Shown: positions 44,325-53,814, counted from the stretch's first letter. The stretch: DNA of 64,000 nt from an uncultured Alphaproteobacteria bacterium (GCA_944392835.1 CALXYB010000005.1:1-64000); one strand, 5' to 3'. Notes: generated from the letters alone by a model not told the origin. Translations and numbers: made by a program.

Positions 44325-45431
44325 CTAATGGTTAGCGGAATCTAAAAACGGGTCTAAGGCGATACCTGTTTTTTTGTTGGGTTTGACAACTTCGGTTAAC
44401 TTGCCGTCAACGTAAACTTCCGCACCTTCATATCTGCCGACAGACAAAATCATGCCTTCTCCGGCCGGAACCTCATATACATCTCCGTCTTTTAAAACCT
44501 TGCTGATGTAAAGCTTGTTGGTATCTCTAACCTCAACCCAGTTTTCACCGCCTTTGATTTTTACCATTACGCGAGAACCTGGCTTTTTACTTGAAGTAAC
44601 TGTTTTGGCTTCCTTTTTTACCTCTTCCTTTACTTCTTGCTTTTCTTTTATGTCTTGTTTTTCAGTTTTAGCTTCCTCTGCCTTGACTTCCGGCTCTGCT
44701 TTGGCTTCTTTAACCTTAGTTTCCGTTGGCTGAGAAGTCTCGGGAACGAAGCTCTCCTCACTTACGGTAACATTTCCACTCTCGCCGTCTGCAACAGGAG
44801 CCACATCAACAACCGGGACCTGTTCTTCAACTTCCTCCGCGGCAGGCAATTCAACACCGCTCTCCTCAACTGAGACAAAATCCTCAACTTGGAGCGGATA
44901 GTTTTCTGCAGGTTCAGACATCTCTGCACTATATTCCTGAGATTGGGCAACTTCTTCTGTTTTGTTTTGGCTTTGATTGTATATATACCAGCCGACATAA
45001 ACCACGATGATTGCCAATAAACTTATCATCAAAGACTTCTTATTGGGCGCATTAGCCTCTGTTTGCGGCTCCATAACATAATAATCGCTGTTTTTGGAGG
45101 CGGCATCGGTTTCTTCTTTAAACAGCTGCACCATACGCGCTGCATTTAAGCCCAGATAATCTGCATAAGAACGGATAAAACCAATACCATATGGCGGTTC
45201 GGGAATCTCGTCATAATTGCCGGCCTCTATTGCTTCCAGATAGGAGGCGCGAATACATAATTCTTTAGAGGCATCCGTAATTTTCAGACCTTTTTTAAGA
45301 CGAGCTTCATGCATCAAGGAGCCAACTTTGTCCTGATTAACCTGAATCTCTTTTTCCTCTTTCTCAACATCAGCAATCGGCTCTGCAGCTTTTGCCATAT
45401 CTTCGGATTTGGTTTTATTCTCTTTTTTCAC
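44325..45431 (-). CDS. RodZ-like helix-turn-helix membrane protein
   Basis: A 368-residue protein with the RodZ layout: a helix-turn-helix domain near 33-100 (VGSLMHEARLKKGLKITDAS), one transmembrane helix near 133-151 (SLMISLLAIIVVYVGWYI), a long Glu/Val/Lys-rich periplasmic linker, and a C-terminal DUF4115 domain from RVMVKIKGGENWVEV. RodZ ties the MreB cytoskeleton to the envelope and sets cell shape. The start is GTG, with AAAGGG 8 bases before it. It lies between ptsP and hisS, all on the minus strand. Confidence 0.85.
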   Translation of the reverse strand: MKKENKTKSEDMAKAAEPIADVEKEEKEIQVNQDKVGSLMHEARLKKGLKITDASKELCIRASYLEAIEAGNYDEIPEPPYGIGFIRSYADYLGLNAARMVQLFKEETDAASKNSDYYVMEPQTEANAPNKKSLMISLLAIIVVYVGWYIYNQSQNKTEEVAQSQEYSAEMSEPAENYPLQVEDFVSVEESGVELPAAEEVEEQVPVVDVAPVADGESGNVTVSEESFVPETSQPTETKVKEAKAEPEVKAEEAKTEKQDIKEKQEVKEEVKKEAKTVTSSKKPGSRVMVKIKGGENWVEVRDTNKLYISKVLKDGDVYEVPAGEGMILSVGRYEGAEVYVDGKLTEVVKPNKKTGIALDPFLDSANH

Positions 45432-45481
45432 GTCTGTGCCCTTTGTTCAAAAAATTAACTTTGGATATTCAATCATAATTT

Positions 45482-47749
45482 TTAGTAAATTTCAATACCA
45501 TGGTCATAAGCATAAGCTAATAATTGTGGACGTAAAGTCCTTTTTTGCGATTTTAAGAGGGTTTTTACATAATCTGTAACCTCTTCTATGTTCACCGAAC
45601 GTATCATAGATTTTACACGACCATAAGATGCACCGGAAGATGATAAATTGCGATAGCCTAAGCCTAAAAGCACCATTGCCTCAACCGGATTACTCGCCAT
45701 CTCGCCGCAAACAGAGCAATAGACTCCGGCTGCATTTGCTTTGGCGACAATATCTCCCATCATCTTCAAAAACGGCGCGGACAAAACATCATAACGCTCG
45801 GTCAGCCTTGGATTGCCTCTATCACAAGCAAAGGTAAATTGCGCTAGATCATTGGTGCCGATGGATATGAAATCAGCTTGTTTTAAGACATCTTCTAGCT
45901 GAAAAACAATGGAAGGAACTTCTATCATTAAGCCGACATTGACTTTTGAGGGGATAGGTTGGTTGCGGCGCTTCTCTTTCTCAAGTTCTATCATCAAGGT
46001 TTCTTTGGCTTCCTCAAACTCCGAGACATCGGATATCATCGGAAACATTACATTCAGCTCTTTGCCCACAGCGGCTCTTAAAAAAGCTCTGACCTGCTTA
46101 CGCAAAATAGCGCGTCTATCCAAAGATATGCGAATGGAGCGCCAGCCGATTGCCGGATTTTCCTCGCTCATATTGCTCCAATAGGGCAATAATTTGTCCG
46201 AGCCGACATCTAAGCTCCGGAAAATAACCTTACGTTTGCCAGCCCTGTCCATCAGTTCCTTATAAAAACCGACTTGGCGCTCAACATCGGGCATAACGTC
46301 TGAGGTCATAAAAGGAATCTCGGTACGATATAAGCCGACACCGTCGCAATTTGTGCTTTCAATATAGTCCAAGTCAAAGGCTAAACCGACATTGATGTAG
46401 TGCCCAATACGCACACCATCCAGAGTTTTGGACGGCAGCTTGCTTAGCTCCGCCAAACGCGCCAAGAGTTTTTCCTTCTCGGCTATCTTGGCCTTAAACT
46501 TTTCTTGCGTGGCCGGCAAGGGATTGATATATACGTAGCCTTCGTTGCCGTCTATGGCGATAAGTTCTCCGGTCTTGACCTCATCAAACAAGCCTTTGAT
46601 CTTGGCAATAACCGGAATGTTTAAGGCCTTGGCCACAATGGCGACATGCATGGTCGGCGTGCCTTCCTCTATGATAAGGCCGCGAATCTTGTGATAATCA
46701 TAATCCATTAAGTCTGCCGGACCCATTGTTTGGGCAACAACAATAATATCGCTCCAATTGCTGATTTCGCTGACTTCCTTAAAATCGCCACTCAAATAAG
46801 ACTGCAAACGGTCTGCCACATCGCGCAGGTCATGCAGACGCTCTTTTAAGTATTGATCATTGGTACCGGACAGGCGGTTCCACATATCTTCATAAGCTCG
46901 TTCAACCGCAGCTTCCGCCGTCAAACCACTTTTGACATTGTCTTCTATCTTTTTATACCAGCCTTTGTCTTTGGCAAACATTCGGTAGGTGTCAAGAATA
47001 TCTACATGTTCGCCGATACCAAGCTGTGTGGATGCAAACTTCTTGTCTAAGTCCTCGTTCATCTGCTTATAAGCAGTCTCTAAACGATGCAGCTCGCCTT
47101 CCTTATCTTCGGCAAAGATTTTGCTAACCATTTGACGGCGGCGATGCACAACCGCCTTGCCCAAGCCATAACCTTTGCTTAGGCTCAGCCCCTTAACGCG
47201 CTCTCTTGTCGTTAGACCTCTGGCTTTAATCAGGTCTTTTTTATATTCCGTCATCTCCTCTGAAGCAACCGTCTCGGACAAGACCATTGCCACGGTTTCA
47301 AGAATTTCTATCTCCAGGCGCGAATATTCATGGACTTGCTTGTTTTGCAGCGTAATCACACCGATTGAGCGGTTCCAACGCACCAGCGGAACCCCCAGAA
47401 ACGACTTATATTCTTCTTCGCCCAACTCCGGTTTGTATGAAAATTTTGGATGTGCCCAAGCATCAGATACGGCTAAAGAACGGTTGGTTTTAGCCACTTC
47501 TCCGACCAGACCTTCACCATAACGAATGGTTACTTTATGCGCAACATCATCATTAAAACCAAAGGAAGAAAACAACTCCAGATAGCTATCATCAACCGCG
47601 ACATAACAAGCGGCGGCATCTGCCTCCATTTTTTCAGCTATTATTCGCGTGATTTTAGCCAGCTTGACCGGAACTTCGTCCTGACCTTCGGTAACCTGAC
47701 GAAGAAGTTTTAAGATATCCATTGCCTGATTTATGGCGGGTGATTGCAT
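45482..47749 (-). CDS. ptsP: PTS-Ntr enzyme I (phosphoenolpyruvate-protein phosphotransferase)
   Basis: A 755-residue enzyme that starts the nitrogen-type phosphotransfer chain, passing phosphate from PEP to NPr. An N-terminal GAF domain (about 1-170) senses metabolites. The swivelling domain has TPTMHVAIVAKAL (His about 366). The PEP-binding barrel has GVGLYRTEIPFM, IFRSLDVGSDK and VYCSVCGEMASNPVE. The usual GGxTSHAAI context of the histidine is changed to EGTPTMHVAI, though the His itself is kept. No ptsN or ptsO is in the window. Confidence 0.94.
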   Translation of the reverse strand: MQSPAINQAMDILKLLRQVTEGQDEVPVKLAKITRIIAEKMEADAAACYVAVDDSYLELFSSFGFNDDVAHKVTIRYGEGLVGEVAKTNRSLAVSDAWAHPKFSYKPELGEEEYKSFLGVPLVRWNRSIGVITLQNKQVHEYSRLEIEILETVAMVLSETVASEEMTEYKKDLIKARGLTTRERVKGLSLSKGYGLGKAVVHRRRQMVSKIFAEDKEGELHRLETAYKQMNEDLDKKFASTQLGIGEHVDILDTYRMFAKDKGWYKKIEDNVKSGLTAEAAVERAYEDMWNRLSGTNDQYLKERLHDLRDVADRLQSYLSGDFKEVSEISNWSDIIVVAQTMGPADLMDYDYHKIRGLIIEEGTPTMHVAIVAKALNIPVIAKIKGLFDEVKTGELIAIDGNEGYVYINPLPATQEKFKAKIAEKEKLLARLAELSKLPSKTLDGVRIGHYINVGLAFDLDYIESTNCDGVGLYRTEIPFMTSDVMPDVERQVGFYKELMDRAGKRKVIFRSLDVGSDKLLPYWSNMSEENPAIGWRSIRISLDRRAILRKQVRAFLRAAVGKELNVMFPMISDVSEFEEAKETLMIELEKEKRRNQPIPSKVNVGLMIEVPSIVFQLEDVLKQADFISIGTNDLAQFTFACDRGNPRLTERYDVLSAPFLKMMGDIVAKANAAGVYCSVCGEMASNPVEAMVLLGLGYRNLSSSGASYGRVKSMIRSVNIEEVTDYVKTLLKSQKRTLRPQLLAYAYDHGIEIY

Positions 47750-47848
47750 CAGAGTTGTTCCATCTTAAAAAAATTATTTCTTGCGCTTTTAGTTATATTG
47801 CCTATATTCGTTTTCATCAAGTATAAACTTTGTTTAAGGAGTAAAAAA

Positions 47849-48214
47849 ATGGCCAATAATTACAAAAAAGGCGACCATGACAACCGCCCTTGGGGCACTT
47901 GGGAAGTTTTGGATTCCGGCGAAGGTTTTTGCGTTAAGAGAATCTGCGTAACTCCCGGAAATATCCTTTCTTTGCAATCACACAACTTCCGCAACGAGCA
48001 CTGGATTATTGTCTCCGGTGAAGCCGTTGTTACCTTGGGCGAAGAAAAAATAGTTAAGAAAGCCGGCGAAAACGTCTTTATCCCGGTTAAAATGAAGCAC
48101 CGTATTCAAAATAATACAGACAAGAATATGGAGTTTATTGAGGTACAGACCGGCGAAACTCTGGATGAAAACGACATCATCCGTTATGAAGACAGCTATG
48201 GCCGCGTTGGCTAA
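47849..48214 (+). CDS. Cupin, mannose-6-phosphate isomerase type II-like
   Basis: A 121-residue single cupin domain. RPWGTWEVLDSGEGFCVKRI, LSLQSHNFRNEHWIIVSGEA and ENVFIPVKMKHRIQN follow the C-terminal isomerase domain of bifunctional ManC (mannose-1-phosphate guanylyltransferase/phosphomannose isomerase), with the metal-binding His and Glu residues in place. AAGGAG precedes the ATG at 47849; a longer frame starts within the ptsP promoter region and I reject it. A stand-alone isomerase or sugar-phosphate epimerase role is likely. Confidence 0.82.
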   Translation: MANNYKKGDHDNRPWGTWEVLDSGEGFCVKRICVTPGNILSLQSHNFRNEHWIIVSGEAVVTLGEEKIVKKAGENVFIPVKMKHRIQNNTDKNMEFIEVQTGETLDENDIIRYEDSYGRVG

Positions 48215-48225
48215 GTTTTATAAAA

Positions 48226-48255
48226 AAGGGCTTCCTCACCGGAAGCCTTTTTTAT
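48226..48255. terminator. Bidirectional terminator
   Basis: GGCTTCC/GGAAGCC stem around TCACC, with A6 before and T6 after. It lies between converging genes. Confidence 0.85.
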
Positions 48256-48803
48256 TATTTGACATATTGGCTGACGATTTGTTTGAACTCGTCCGTGCCG
48301 GCTTTTTCCAACCACTCAAAAATAACCATCTCCGAGGTTACAATATCTATATTGTTATGAGCCAGACGCTGCAAGGCCATCATATTTTGCGTAGCATCTC
48401 TTGAGGAACAAGCATTGGAAACCACAAAAACCTCATAACCTTGTTTTTGCAAGTCCATCGCGGTTTGGAGCAAGCAAATATGCGTTTCGGCTCCGGCTAA
48501 GATGATTTGTTTTTTGCCGCTTGCCTTGATGGCTGACATAATTTTTTCTTCTTTGGCGCAAGAAAAATGTATTTTGGCATAATAAGCCGCTCCCTCACCT
48601 GCTTCCTGGCGAATATCCACCATGGTTTGTCCCAAACCTTGCGGATATTGCTCGGTTATGATGAATGGAACATTCATGGCTTTAGCGACACCAATCAGTT
48701 TTGCTCCATTACTTATAACTTGTCTGGGATTATCCATCGCCGGAGCCAAACGTTCCTGCACATCTATGACTAATAAAAGAGAATCTTGTCTGTTCATCAA
48801 CAT
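48255..48803 (-). CDS. Isochorismatase-family cysteine hydrolase
   Basis: A 182-residue hydrolase of the isochorismatase/nicotinamidase fold. The catalytic Asp is in LLLVIDVQERLAPAM (about 10-24), and the nucleophilic Cys in ILAGAETHICLLQTA (about 107-121). A Lys in the middle (HFSCAKEEKI region) may complete the triad. YcaC-like enzymes of this size have unknown substrates. AAGGA lies 8 bases before the ATG at 48803; the frame upstream of it has no support. Confidence 0.85.
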   Translation of the reverse strand: MLMNRQDSLLLVIDVQERLAPAMDNPRQVISNGAKLIGVAKAMNVPFIITEQYPQGLGQTMVDIRQEAGEGAAYYAKIHFSCAKEEKIMSAIKASGKKQIILAGAETHICLLQTAMDLQKQGYEVFVVSNACSSRDATQNMMALQRLAHNNIDIVTSEMVIFEWLEKAGTDEFKQIVSQYVK

Positions 48804-48902
48804 CTTATCATTCCTTATTTTCTTTTGGGGTTGACTAGGCTTTATAAAATACATAGTATCTAGAAAAATAATATAAACCAATATTTAAAGAGAAGAAGTA
48901 CA

Positions 48903-49736
48903 ATGAATTTTGCAGATTTGGGTTTGAGCGAAAAAACCATTCAGGCAATTGAGGAGTTCGGCATTAAGGAACCGACAACCGTTCAGAGCGATGTTATTCC
49001 CTCCATTTTGCAAGGGAAAGACGTGTTTACAATCGCACCGGCAGGTTGCGGCAAGACAATGTCTTATGTTTTTCCTCTAATTGACATTATTAGCACAAAT
49101 AATGCCAACACTGAAAGTCTGGGTAAAAATATACTCATCATTACGCCGGATTCCACGCAATCGGTTAAAGTATCCGATAGTTTGGCTGTGTTTAATAAAT
49201 ATCATGAAATCAACGAGGCAACGATTAAAGACCGCGATGAAAATGTTGATAATGAAGCCAATGTGATTATCGGCTCACCGGATTTGCTCTTGGATGTGGC
49301 TGCAGAAGGCAGAGTTGACTTGTCTAATACCAATATTTTGGTTGTAGATGATATTAACCTGATTAAGAAACAAAAACAGCTGACGAATCTGGAAAAGATT
49401 TTGGAAATGTTGCCTGCTGACAAACAAAATATTGTTTACACGAACAGACGCTCTCGCGAAACGCAAGATGTGCTGGATAAGATTTTGAAAGCACCACAAG
49501 AGATTAAGGTAGACAAAGCCAAAGAACAAGAAGCTGCCAAAAGCGCACCGGTTGCCGAAAAGCAAACAGAAGCACAATCTGAGGCACAACCGGCTAAGAC
49601 AAAAAGCGTTAATCATCACATGGCTCAGCCCAAACGCGATCCCGAGGCTGAGGCTTTGATGAAGAAATATAACGCATTTAACGGCAAAACACCGGAGTTT
49701 ATTCTTAATCAAGGCATTGTCGTTAATATTGATTAA
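48903..49736 (+). CDS. Degenerate DEAD-box protein, helicase N-terminal lobe only
   Basis: A 277-residue protein that begins like an RNA helicase: FADLGLSEKTIQAIEEFGIKEPTTVQ (Q-motif) and a P-loop APAGCGKT at 45-52. Beyond this the motifs are changed: the DEAD box is VDDI (about 148-151), PTREL is TPDST, the SAT motif is not present, and the second helicase lobe is absent. A Lys/Glu/Ala-rich linker and a short conserved-looking tail (MKKYNAFNGKTPEFILNQG) end it. The frame is intact and has GAAGAAG before the ATG, so it is a working gene but probably not a helicase. It may bind RNA or regulate a real helicase. Confidence 0.75.
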   Translation: MNFADLGLSEKTIQAIEEFGIKEPTTVQSDVIPSILQGKDVFTIAPAGCGKTMSYVFPLIDIISTNNANTESLGKNILIITPDSTQSVKVSDSLAVFNKYHEINEATIKDRDENVDNEANVIIGSPDLLLDVAAEGRVDLSNTNILVVDDINLIKKQKQLTNLEKILEMLPADKQNIVYTNRRSRETQDVLDKILKAPQEIKVDKAKEQEAAKSAPVAEKQTEAQSEAQPAKTKSVNHHMAQPKRDPEAEALMKKYNAFNGKTPEFILNQGIVVNID

Positions 49737-49853
49737 ATTGCATGTAGAGAAAATTTGGATATAAGTAACTTTTGACTTTTTTATATTTTGGTAGGTTGAA
49801 CGTTAAAGTTATAAACAATTTATGTTTTTAGGCTTTCTGTGAGGTTTTTTTTG

Positions 49854-50639
49854 ATGAACTATTGGACACACTTAAGTATTGAATATGCAAATCAAAGAAA
49901 TTATTTGGATGAATTATTCAAAATTTACCCAACTATTCCTGATGGAATCCGCGATATTGATAGAGAGCAGTGGGCTGATGTTGTAAAGTATTTCAGAGAA
50001 AAAAATAATCAAAAATTACTGGAGACATTATTACATTTTAATTTGTTTCCAATTAAAGATTCTTATGTCGCTTATTTAAAAAAAGATAAAAACGCTTTAG
50101 CTAGAAATCCAGAAACTGTTAACCGACTAGCGGGTAGGCTTTATGGTTTAGGGCTAGATAAATTATATGAAAAATGTAGCGAACCTAAAGAAACAAATAG
50201 ACAGATTGGACCTCTTTTTAAAAGATGGATTAATGCTGGCCATCTTGGAGTTCCGGTAATGGGGGTTCATGATTTTTGTACTTCGGACTGCAATGCTGTC
50301 TTATCCGCAAGTGATTCTGAAATGATGACTTGGGCTCGGGCAAACGTAAATTATAAAAGAAATAAAGGTTTAGACTTTGTTGCTAGATTTAATGGAAAAT
50401 TTATTATAGGTGAGGCGAAGTTTCTTACTGATTTTGGAGGGCATCAAAATGCACAATTTAATGATGCCATAGACACAATTACTGATTCTGGAATCGACGC
50501 TATTACTGTTGCCATCCTTGATGGTGTATTATATATTCCCGGCAATAACAAATTATATAAATCAATTACTAAGACCTATAGTGATTATAATATATTAAGC
50601 GCCCTTGTACTTAATGAGTTTTTATACTCTGTTGCTTAG
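49854..50639 (+). CDS. Type II restriction endonuclease, Tsp45I-like
   Basis: A 261-residue nuclease. The region GLDFVARFNGKFIIGEAKF (about 175-193) gives a PD-(D/E)xK-type core: D at LDF and E-A-K in GEAK, followed by TDFGGHQNAQFNDA. This matches my memory of Tsp45I-type enzymes, which cut GTSAC; the specificity is not shown by the sequence. GAGG lies 9 bases before the ATG at 49854. It is very AT-rich compared with its neighbours and is paired with the methyltransferase 8 bases on. It most likely arrived as a unit by transfer. Confidence 0.72.
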   Translation: MNYWTHLSIEYANQRNYLDELFKIYPTIPDGIRDIDREQWADVVKYFREKNNQKLLETLLHFNLFPIKDSYVAYLKKDKNALARNPETVNRLAGRLYGLGLDKLYEKCSEPKETNRQIGPLFKRWINAGHLGVPVMGVHDFCTSDCNAVLSASDSEMMTWARANVNYKRNKGLDFVARFNGKFIIGEAKFLTDFGGHQNAQFNDAIDTITDSGIDAITVAILDGVLYIPGNNKLYKSITKTYSDYNILSALVLNEFLYSVA

Positions 50640-50647
50640 GAAAAAAG

Positions 50648-51778
50648 ATGATAATAACGTACAATAATAAAAAAACAGAAGATGAAATATTAAAAAAAGA
50701 AGAAAAATATTTTCTACCAAATTTTTCTGAAAATACAAACAAGCTTTTTTATGGTGATAATTTCTATATAATGAAAGCTTTATTGCATCAATATAATATG
50801 AAGGGGCAGGTTGACTTAATTTATATTGACCCTCCATTTTCAACAAACACTGTTTTTAGAGCTGACGTTGATAGAGCGCAAACAATTAGTATGGGAAATA
50901 ATAGTGATATAGCATATTATGATACTCTTATAGGTGATGAATTTATTGAATTTATAAGAGAACGTTTGGTTTTAGCTAAAGAACTTTTATCTGATATTGG
51001 CTCTATATATTTACATATTGATTATAAAGTCGGACATTATATCAAACTTATAATGGATGAAATTTTCGGAGCGGATAACTTTAGGAATGACATTACAAGA
51101 ATAAAATGCAATCCTAAAAATTTTAAAAGAAAAGCATATGGTAACATTAAGGATTTAATTTTATTTTATTCTAAAACAAAAAACAATATTTGGAATGAGT
51201 GCTATACGCAATATTCTCAAGATGATATAAATAAATTATATAAAAAAGTAAAAGATGGTAGAAATTATACAACAGTTCCTCTACATGCTCCTGGAGAAAC
51301 ACTAAATGGTGTAACTTCCCAAGCTTTCAAAGGAATGCTGCCCCCTAAAGGTCGGCATTGGAGGTGTTCTCCTGAAGAACTAGAAAAATTAGATCAACAA
51401 GGGTTAATAGAGTGGAGTAGCACAGGAGTTCCTAGACGTATAATTTATGCTGATGAAAAATTAGGAAAGAAAGTTCAAGACATTTGGGATTATAAAGATC
51501 CTCAATATCCTGAATATCCGACAGAAAAAAATATTAATTTGCTTAAACAAATTATCAAGACATCATCAAATGAAAATAGTCTAGTTATGGATTTCTTTTG
51601 CGGTTCTGGAACTACCTTGTTAGCAGCAGAACAACTATCTAGACGATGGATTGGTATTGATAATTCTGAAAAAGCCATAGAAATAGCATTAAAAAGGCTA
51701 GATGCTGAAAAAAATATGTATTCTTTACCTAGAGAATTAGTAAATTGCACAGACAAAAAATTAAAAAAAGTAGCTTAA
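50648..51778 (+). CDS. DNA methyltransferase of the type II system
   Basis: A 376-residue beta-class amino-methyltransferase (adenine-N6 or cytosine-N4). The catalytic motif is DPPFSTNTVF (about 61-70) and the AdoMet motif VMDFFCGSGTTLLAAEQL lies near 315-332, then RRWIGIDNSEKAIEIA. Methyltransferases of this kind protect the host from the paired nuclease. AGGA precedes the ATG. With the nuclease gene it makes a complete type II restriction-modification unit. Confidence 0.88.
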   Translation: MIITYNNKKTEDEILKKEEKYFLPNFSENTNKLFYGDNFYIMKALLHQYNMKGQVDLIYIDPPFSTNTVFRADVDRAQTISMGNNSDIAYYDTLIGDEFIEFIRERLVLAKELLSDIGSIYLHIDYKVGHYIKLIMDEIFGADNFRNDITRIKCNPKNFKRKAYGNIKDLILFYSKTKNNIWNECYTQYSQDDINKLYKKVKDGRNYTTVPLHAPGETLNGVTSQAFKGMLPPKGRHWRCSPEELEKLDQQGLIEWSSTGVPRRIIYADEKLGKKVQDIWDYKDPQYPEYPTEKNINLLKQIIKTSSNENSLVMDFFCGSGTTLLAAEQLSRRWIGIDNSEKAIEIALKRLDAEKNMYSLPRELVNCTDKKLKKVA

Positions 51779-51808
51779 CTCTAATGTTATTTGTGCTCCA
51801 AAAGCAAC

Positions 51809-51964
51809 TTACCATGGAACGCCATTGACACAACGGTCAGGATGCTGTTCGCAGAGGCTTGAATCCCTACCCATTTCATGCAGGCGGTTGCGGTTTTCAG
51901 GAAACTCTCCTATTGTACAACCAAACAGAAAAAAGAAACAAACCAACAGCAATAATTTTTTCAT
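51809..51964 (-). CDS. Small lipoprotein
   Basis: A 51-residue lipoprotein. The signal peptide MKKLLLLVCFFFLFGC ends in the lipobox LFGC (Cys16). The mature part has CEQHPDRCVNGVPW at its end, where a pair of cysteines frame HPDR. AAGGA lies 9 bases before the ATG. It is 11 bases after the membrane gene at 51976 on the same strand, so the two form an operon. Too short for standard gene finding, but the signal peptide, ribosome site and Cys pattern support it. Confidence 0.72.
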   Translation of the reverse strand: MKKLLLLVCFFFLFGCTIGEFPENRNRLHEMGRDSSLCEQHPDRCVNGVPW

Positions 51965-51975
51965 AAGACAAATCC

Positions 51976-52344
51976 TTAAAATATTGAACGAACAGAGTAG
52001 AACACCATAATTACAATCAGGAACCTTGCAACATGGCGTAGCCAGATACTCCTGTCATATTGTGCCGAAGAACGCCAGGTCCCTAAAATCAAAACAACAC
52101 AGTAAAAAAGCATAATACCTATGGTTACAAGGTAAACGACCGTCCAAAGAACCATTCCACTATCCATCTTCAATGGATTAAAGTAGGTACTGTAATAATT
52201 CAGAAGAGTTAGACCGTTGAGTTTTTGTGCCAACATAGATCCAAAAATACGAACTAACATATTCATAAAAATCAGGCCAACAACACCAAACTTCCAGAAG
52301 GTGTCTTTTAAGTCTATCTCGCCGTCAAGCAACTTTTTTATCAT
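51976..52344 (-). CDS. Small polytopic membrane protein
   Basis: A 122-residue protein with three transmembrane helices (about 19-38, 65-88 and 104-121). The start KKLLDGEIDLKDTFWKFGVVG and the last helix have the look of small DUF4282-like membrane proteins. Function unknown. It is the first gene of a pair with the small lipoprotein. Confidence 0.6.
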   Translation of the reverse strand: MIKKLLDGEIDLKDTFWKFGVVGLIFMNMLVRIFGSMLAQKLNGLTLLNYYSTYFNPLKMDSGMVLWTVVYLVTIGIMLFYCVVLILGTWRSSAQYDRSIWLRHVARFLIVIMVFYSVRSIF

Positions 52345-52430
52345 CTCTCAGAACTCCGCTTACTTATCTTGCTTTTGATTAAAAGCCAAAATCCCAAGTT
52401 TAGCAAGAAAATTCTGCAAGTTTTTCTGCC

Positions 52431-53813
52431 TTAGCAGTTTGGAACATTTACAGCCAAGCCGCCTAATGAGGTTTCTTTATACTTGTTGTTCATATCACGA
52501 CCGGTGTCCAACATGGTTTTAATGACATCATCTAAGGGTACATAGTGTGTGCCATCCCCCTTCATAGCTATGCGGGCAGAATTAACCGCCTTAACTGCAC
52601 CCATCGCATTGCGTTCAATACAAGGTATCTGGACCAAGCCGCCAATCGGGTCGCAGGTTAGACCAAGGTTGTGTTCCATCGCAATCTCCGCGGCATTTTC
52701 AACTTGCTTATAACTTCCGCCCATTGCCGCAACCAAACCTGCCGCAGCCATTGAGCAAGCAACGCCAACCTCTCCTTGGCAGCCAACCTCTGCTCCGGAT
52801 ATGGAAGCATTGGAACGATATAAACTGCAAATTCCCGATGCGGTCAGCAAATATTTGACAACCCCTGTTTCTACATCATTGTTAGATTTATGTGAGGCAA
52901 AGCGCTCAAAATAGCGCAAAACCGCAGGCATTATACCTGCCGAACCCATTGTTGGGGCGGTTACGATTTGTCCGCCGGTGGCGTTTTCTTCCGCTACGGC
53001 AAAGCCCCACAGATTTATCCAATCAACCATCAACAAGGGATCATAATCGTTATCGCGGAATTTTTGTTCCAAACGCTCGTATATCTCATGAGCGCGGCGC
53101 GGAATGTTTAAGCCGCCGGGGAGTGTTCCTTTTGCTTTCATCCCTCTGTCTATGGAGTTTTGCATAACACGGCGGATTTTGGCGATGCCTGCCATAACTT
53201 CATCATGCGAGCGCAAAGTCGTTTCATTTATCATCACGACATCGGCAATGGAAAGATTTTCTTTTTCGCAAATTGCCAAAAGCTCTTCTGCCGAACTGTA
53301 ATCATAGGGAACATTATAGGGTTGTCTTTCTACGCGCCGCGCAATCTCGTCCTGACGAGCGATTGTGCCGCCGCCGACCGAAAAATAAACTTCCTCCAAC
53401 AAAATATTGCCATCTCTATCATAGCTTTTGAAGCGCATACCGTTAGAATGTTCCGGCAAAAAGGTTTCTTTTTCAAAAATGACATCTTTATTGATATCAA
53501 AAGCTATGGCTCTCTCTTGCCCCAAGTGTAAGATTTTATCGCGTTCAACAGCTGCAACATAAGGTTTTTCCGGGTCTATGGCTTCCGCCTCCAAGCCCAT
53601 CAAGCCATACACAATCGCTTTGACCGTGCCGTGTCCGAAACCGGTTAAGGCTAGAGAGCCGTAAAGAACAGCCTCTACCCTCTCAACCTTATTAAACAGT
53701 TCCTTTTGATGCAGATTGTCTATATAGCGCTTGGCCGCACGCATCGGTCCGACCGTGTGTGAGCTTGACGGACCGACACCGATAGAAAAAATCTCAAAAA
53801 AGCTGTAATACAT
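52431..53813 (-). CDS. sdaA: L-serine ammonia-lyase, single-chain iron-sulphur type
   Basis: A 460-residue enzyme that turns L-serine into pyruvate and ammonia with a 4Fe-4S cluster. SIGVGPSSSHTVGPMRAAKRY at the start is the family mark. Cluster cysteines appear in GICSLYRSNASISGAEVGCQGEVG and near NLGLTCDPIGG; ending PNC holds the last Cys, which in this family blocks the cluster from inside. The beta and alpha domains are in one chain. It follows the metallopeptidase gene by one base, so they are in one operon. Use of serine as carbon and nitrogen source is likely. Confidence 0.95.
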   Translation of the reverse strand: MYYSFFEIFSIGVGPSSSHTVGPMRAAKRYIDNLHQKELFNKVERVEAVLYGSLALTGFGHGTVKAIVYGLMGLEAEAIDPEKPYVAAVERDKILHLGQERAIAFDINKDVIFEKETFLPEHSNGMRFKSYDRDGNILLEEVYFSVGGGTIARQDEIARRVERQPYNVPYDYSSAEELLAICEKENLSIADVVMINETTLRSHDEVMAGIAKIRRVMQNSIDRGMKAKGTLPGGLNIPRRAHEIYERLEQKFRDNDYDPLLMVDWINLWGFAVAEENATGGQIVTAPTMGSAGIMPAVLRYFERFASHKSNNDVETGVVKYLLTASGICSLYRSNASISGAEVGCQGEVGVACSMAAAGLVAAMGGSYKQVENAAEIAMEHNLGLTCDPIGGLVQIPCIERNAMGAVKAVNSARIAMKGDGTHYVPLDDVIKTMLDTGRDMNNKYKETSLGGLAVNVPNC

Positions 53814-53814
53814 T

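Noticed and set aside
47744-47848. N-terminal extension of the cupin with a hydrophobic segment, as if a membrane protein
   Set aside because: The ATG at 47849 has an AAGGAG site at good spacing, and the extension overlaps the start of ptsP on the other strand.
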